Source: Paralichthys olivaceus
Taxonomy: Eukaryota; Chordata; Actinopteri; Pleuronectiformes; Paralichthyidae
NCBI RefSeq assembly: GCF_024713975.1
Contig: NC_091093.1
Coordinates: 30,797,001-30,861,000, forward strand
Direction of reading: 5' to 3'
Length of the DNA: 64,000 bases
The notes beneath the pieces were generated by a model. It worked only from the letters and a program-made list of their open reading frames with translations. It ran no database searches and was not told the origin of the DNA. Positions 61,493-64,000 of the stretch are shown in pieces. Positions within the stretch are counted from its first letter, which is position 1; the number at the start of each line of letters is the position of its first letter. The translations under genes were made by a program, and so were the position numbers.

Positions 61493-61558
61493 ATGGATAC
61501 CCACGATATCACGAGCTCCGTTACTGGGGAGCCCGTCCGGCGGCCTCCTGAGGAGCCG
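61493..61558 (+). CDS. Candidate first coding exon of an unidentified gene
   Basis: ATG in a strong Kozak context (TCGCCATGG), 22 open codons (starts MDTHDITSSVTGEPV, Pro/Arg/Glu-rich end), then a strong donor CCG/GTGAGT in phase 0. A TTTGCAG acceptor lies 5 bp upstream of the ATG context, though its pyrimidine tract is weak. The arrangement would fit the leader exon at 56.6-57.0 kb splicing into this start exon, with the remainder beyond the window. The frame closes soon after the donor, as expected for a spliced exon. I do not recognise the protein. Confidence 0.35.
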
Positions 61559-62073
61559 GTGAGTCAGTAGGAGACCGGGCGTCCGTCTGAAATCTGTTTG
61601 TCTCACGTCCACTCTGCCTCCATGGATCTGATGAGAACTGGCTCCGGTGATTTCCGTCGAAGGTTTTATTGAAGGACGGACGTTCACGTTCTCTCGGTGC
61701 CGGGAGTCGGATAAAATGACCACGTGATCGTCCTGTATCTGAAGCTTCGTGTTTGATCCGTAGATTCATTCGATCTGTTGGTTTTAGTTTCACATTGTAA
61801 TTCAGGGACTCAAGATCTTCCACCATCATTCTCGTTGTTTATATAAACTCAACCTGATAAGGAGCCGATAAGTTTTATAACCAAGGACGTTTCAAAATGA
61901 ACTTCTCAGTTTGACCTGAAACAAATCTCACATATCTGCTCTGACATTTCTTATCGTCTGAGATTTTATTTAACTGATGACGACGTCTGGCTGTTTATCA
62001 GTGACGCTCACTTCTGTTTACGTTCTTTGGCCGATTTGACCTTTTTACTCTTTTATACTAATGAAGTCATGAG

Positions 62074-62075
<2 letters not shown>

Positions 62076-62137
<62 letters not shown>
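62076..62137. repeat. (GT)n microsatellite
   Basis: GT tract of about 60 bp leading directly into the pyrimidine array. Confidence 0.95.
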
Positions 62138-62138
<1 letters not shown>

Positions 62139-62911
62139 CAGTGTTTCCTCCCTCTCTGTTTCCTCCCTCAGTGTTTCCTCCCTCTCTGTTTCCTCCCTCA
62201 CTGTTTCCCCCCTCACTGTTTCCCCCCTCTCTGTTTCCTCTCTGTTTCCTCCCTCTCTGTTTCCTCCCTCACTGTTTCCTCCCTCACTGTTTCCTCCCTC
62301 TCTGTTTCCTCACTGTTTCCTCCCTCTCTGTTTCCTCACTGTTTCCTCCCTCTCTGTTTCCTCACTGTTTCCTCCCTCTCTGTTTCCTCCCTCTCTGTTT
62401 CCTCCCTCACTGTTTCCTCCCTCAGTATTTCCTCCCTCTCTGTTTCCTCCCTCTCTGTTTCCTCCCTCTCTGTTTCCTCCCTCTCTGTTTCCTCTCTGTT
62501 TCCTCCCTCACTGTTTCCTCCCTCTCTGTTTCCTCTCTGTTTCCTCCCTCTCTGTTTCCTCACTGTTTCCTCCCTCTCTGTTTCCTCCCTCACTGTTTCC
62601 TCCCTCTCTGTTTCCTCTCTGTTTCCTCCCTCACTGTTTCCTCCCTCTCTGTTTCCTCTCTGTTTCCTCCCTCTCTGTTTCCTCTCTGTTTCCTCCCTCT
62701 CTGTTTCCTCCCTCTCTGTTTCCTCTCTGTTTCCTCCCTCTCTGTTTCCTCTCTGTTTCCTCCCTCTCTGTTTCCTCCCTCTCTGTTTCCTCTCTGTTTC
62801 CTCCCTCACTGTTTCCTCCCTCTCTGTTTCCTCTCTGTTTCCTCCCTCTCTGTTTCCTCACTGTTTCCTCCCTCTCTGTTTCCTCCCTCACTGTTTCCTC
62901 CCTCTCTGTTT
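62138..62911. repeat. 770-bp pyrimidine minisatellite, 10 and 15 bp units
   Basis: Head-to-tail TGTTTCCTCCCTCTC and TGTTTCCTCAC or TGTTTCCTCTC units, almost pure pyrimidine on the + strand. Because units are mostly 15 bp and contain no stop, several frames on both strands stay open for 150-340 codons. None is a gene. Confidence 0.95.
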
Positions 62912-64000
62912 CAGAATTCTATTGTTGTGATTTACGTTTGAATCACAAACGTGATGTCGACTGTAGAAAAAGCAGAACCAGTGATTTGTATTCCATCTTT
63001 GATCTTTGTGTGTTTGTTGTACTAGTCCCTGCCCCCTACACACACACACACACACACACTCTCACACACACACACACTCACCCGTCCTCGGAGAATTGAA
63101 TGTGTGCAGGCGGTTGAATCAACAGCAGGATTACTGTGTAATCAGGTTCTATCAAACATTCATATTAGATGTGGTTATTACACAGGAAGCTCATATATTA
63201 TGCATCAGCTCTAATTCCAGGTCAGAACCTCAGTGTGTTATTGTGCTGCAGGTTATCCTGTCATTTTATTGTGAAAGGTGTAAATGTTACAACAGTGAAA
63301 CAAACAGAACCATAAACTCTGAGTTAACGAAACTGTTCATTAGAACAATTAAGTGGTAAAAGTAGAAGAAGTTTAATTTGGTGATATTTGAGTATTTCCT
63401 CACACAGCAGGAGATAAACTAAATAACCGGTGGCAGAATGAAAGTAAAACGTCTCTTCTCTCCGGGGAGCGGAGGAGAGGTGTTGATTGATTCTTTGTGT
63501 TTAACCTGTTTTACGATCATCAGTCGTCTCTGGAGTCTCCGATGAGACGAATCATATTCCACAACAACATTGTTTTAATGACTCACGCTCTGAGGTCTGT
63601 GTGAAAGAAGGAATATAATTAATAGTAATATTTGATAATGGCAGCTGAGTCACCACGACACGACTCTTGTACCAGATCCTTCAGGTTCGGTAAAGATGGC
63701 GGCTGTGGTTGTGCGTAAATAAACGTTTCCCTGAAGTCAGTGTCAGATTCTTGTCGAATGAGAAATCAACCTGGGTCCAAAATGTACAAATACTCTTGAA
63801 ATCAGTACAGTAGATTGTCTCCACCAGCAGCCGGGACTCAGCGATAGAGGCTGACATGTTGTCTTATGGGGCAACAAGGAAAGTCCATGGAATGTCCACT
63901 GAACACGTCACATGCCTAATGGACATTTGTTTCTGCGTTGTGAGCGGGTTATTTTCAGAACGCCTCCAGACGATGCTTTCAGATCCTGTAGACTGATGAA
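62912..64000. other. Right flank, no supported gene
   Basis: Holds a CA tract (63040-63080) and otherwise AT-rich sequence without splice-bounded frames. Confidence 0.5.

Noticed and set aside
62027-63099. Long open frames of 283-340 codons on the + strand and 86-157 codons on the - strand
   Set aside because: They are translations of the pyrimidine minisatellite and the adjoining GT tract; no splice or start evidence.
1-64000. Retrovirus-like, LTR, Polinton or LINE coding regions
   Set aside because: No reverse transcriptase, integrase, capsid, envelope or transposase motifs were seen in any long frame; only short non-coding repeats are present.

Overview
The window looks like nuclear DNA of a ray-finned (percomorph-type) teleost. 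Evidence: long CA/GT, TA and GATA microsatellites, many minisatellites, fish-type dispersed repeats, short introns with GT/AG borders, and vertebrate proteins whose exon phases can be followed by eye. No bacterial genes, CRISPR arrays or retrovirus-like coding regions were found.

Left part (about 1.7-13.6 kb): a compact phototransduction cluster on the + strand. Two tandem genes encode the small inhibitory gamma subunit of photoreceptor cGMP phosphodiesterase (73 and 72 aa). They are followed by two tandem genes for guanylate cyclase-activating proteins (GCAP/GUCA1 family, 187 and 189 aa). The first pair controls cGMP breakdown and the second pair controls Ca2+-dependent cGMP synthesis, so the cluster holds both arms of photoresponse control. 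An intron-containing tRNA-Arg(UCU) gene lies on the - strand between the two phosphodiesterase genes.

Middle part (about 15.2-46.2 kb): a 1.45 kb AT-rich satellite, then a CpG-rich promoter with a perfect NRF1 site, then a complete giantin gene (golgb1) on the + strand. I can assemble 28 coding exons with consistent phases, giving about 4,905 residues. One exon is 11.3 kb and contains a 319-codon tandem duplication. The protein ends in a tail-anchor membrane segment. Three related small inverted-repeat elements and a perfect hairpin lie in its introns.

Right part (46.2-64 kb): mostly non-coding and repeat-rich. It holds one intact 259-codon reading frame with its own poly(A) signal that I cannot assign to any family. 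It also has a GC/GA-rich probable 5' untranslated exon at 56.6-57.0 kb, a possible first coding exon at 61.49 kb, and two weaker exon candidates. These suggest that a + strand gene with large introns starts here and continues past the window. Several minisatellites fill the rest, including a 770 bp pyrimidine array that creates long spurious reading frames.
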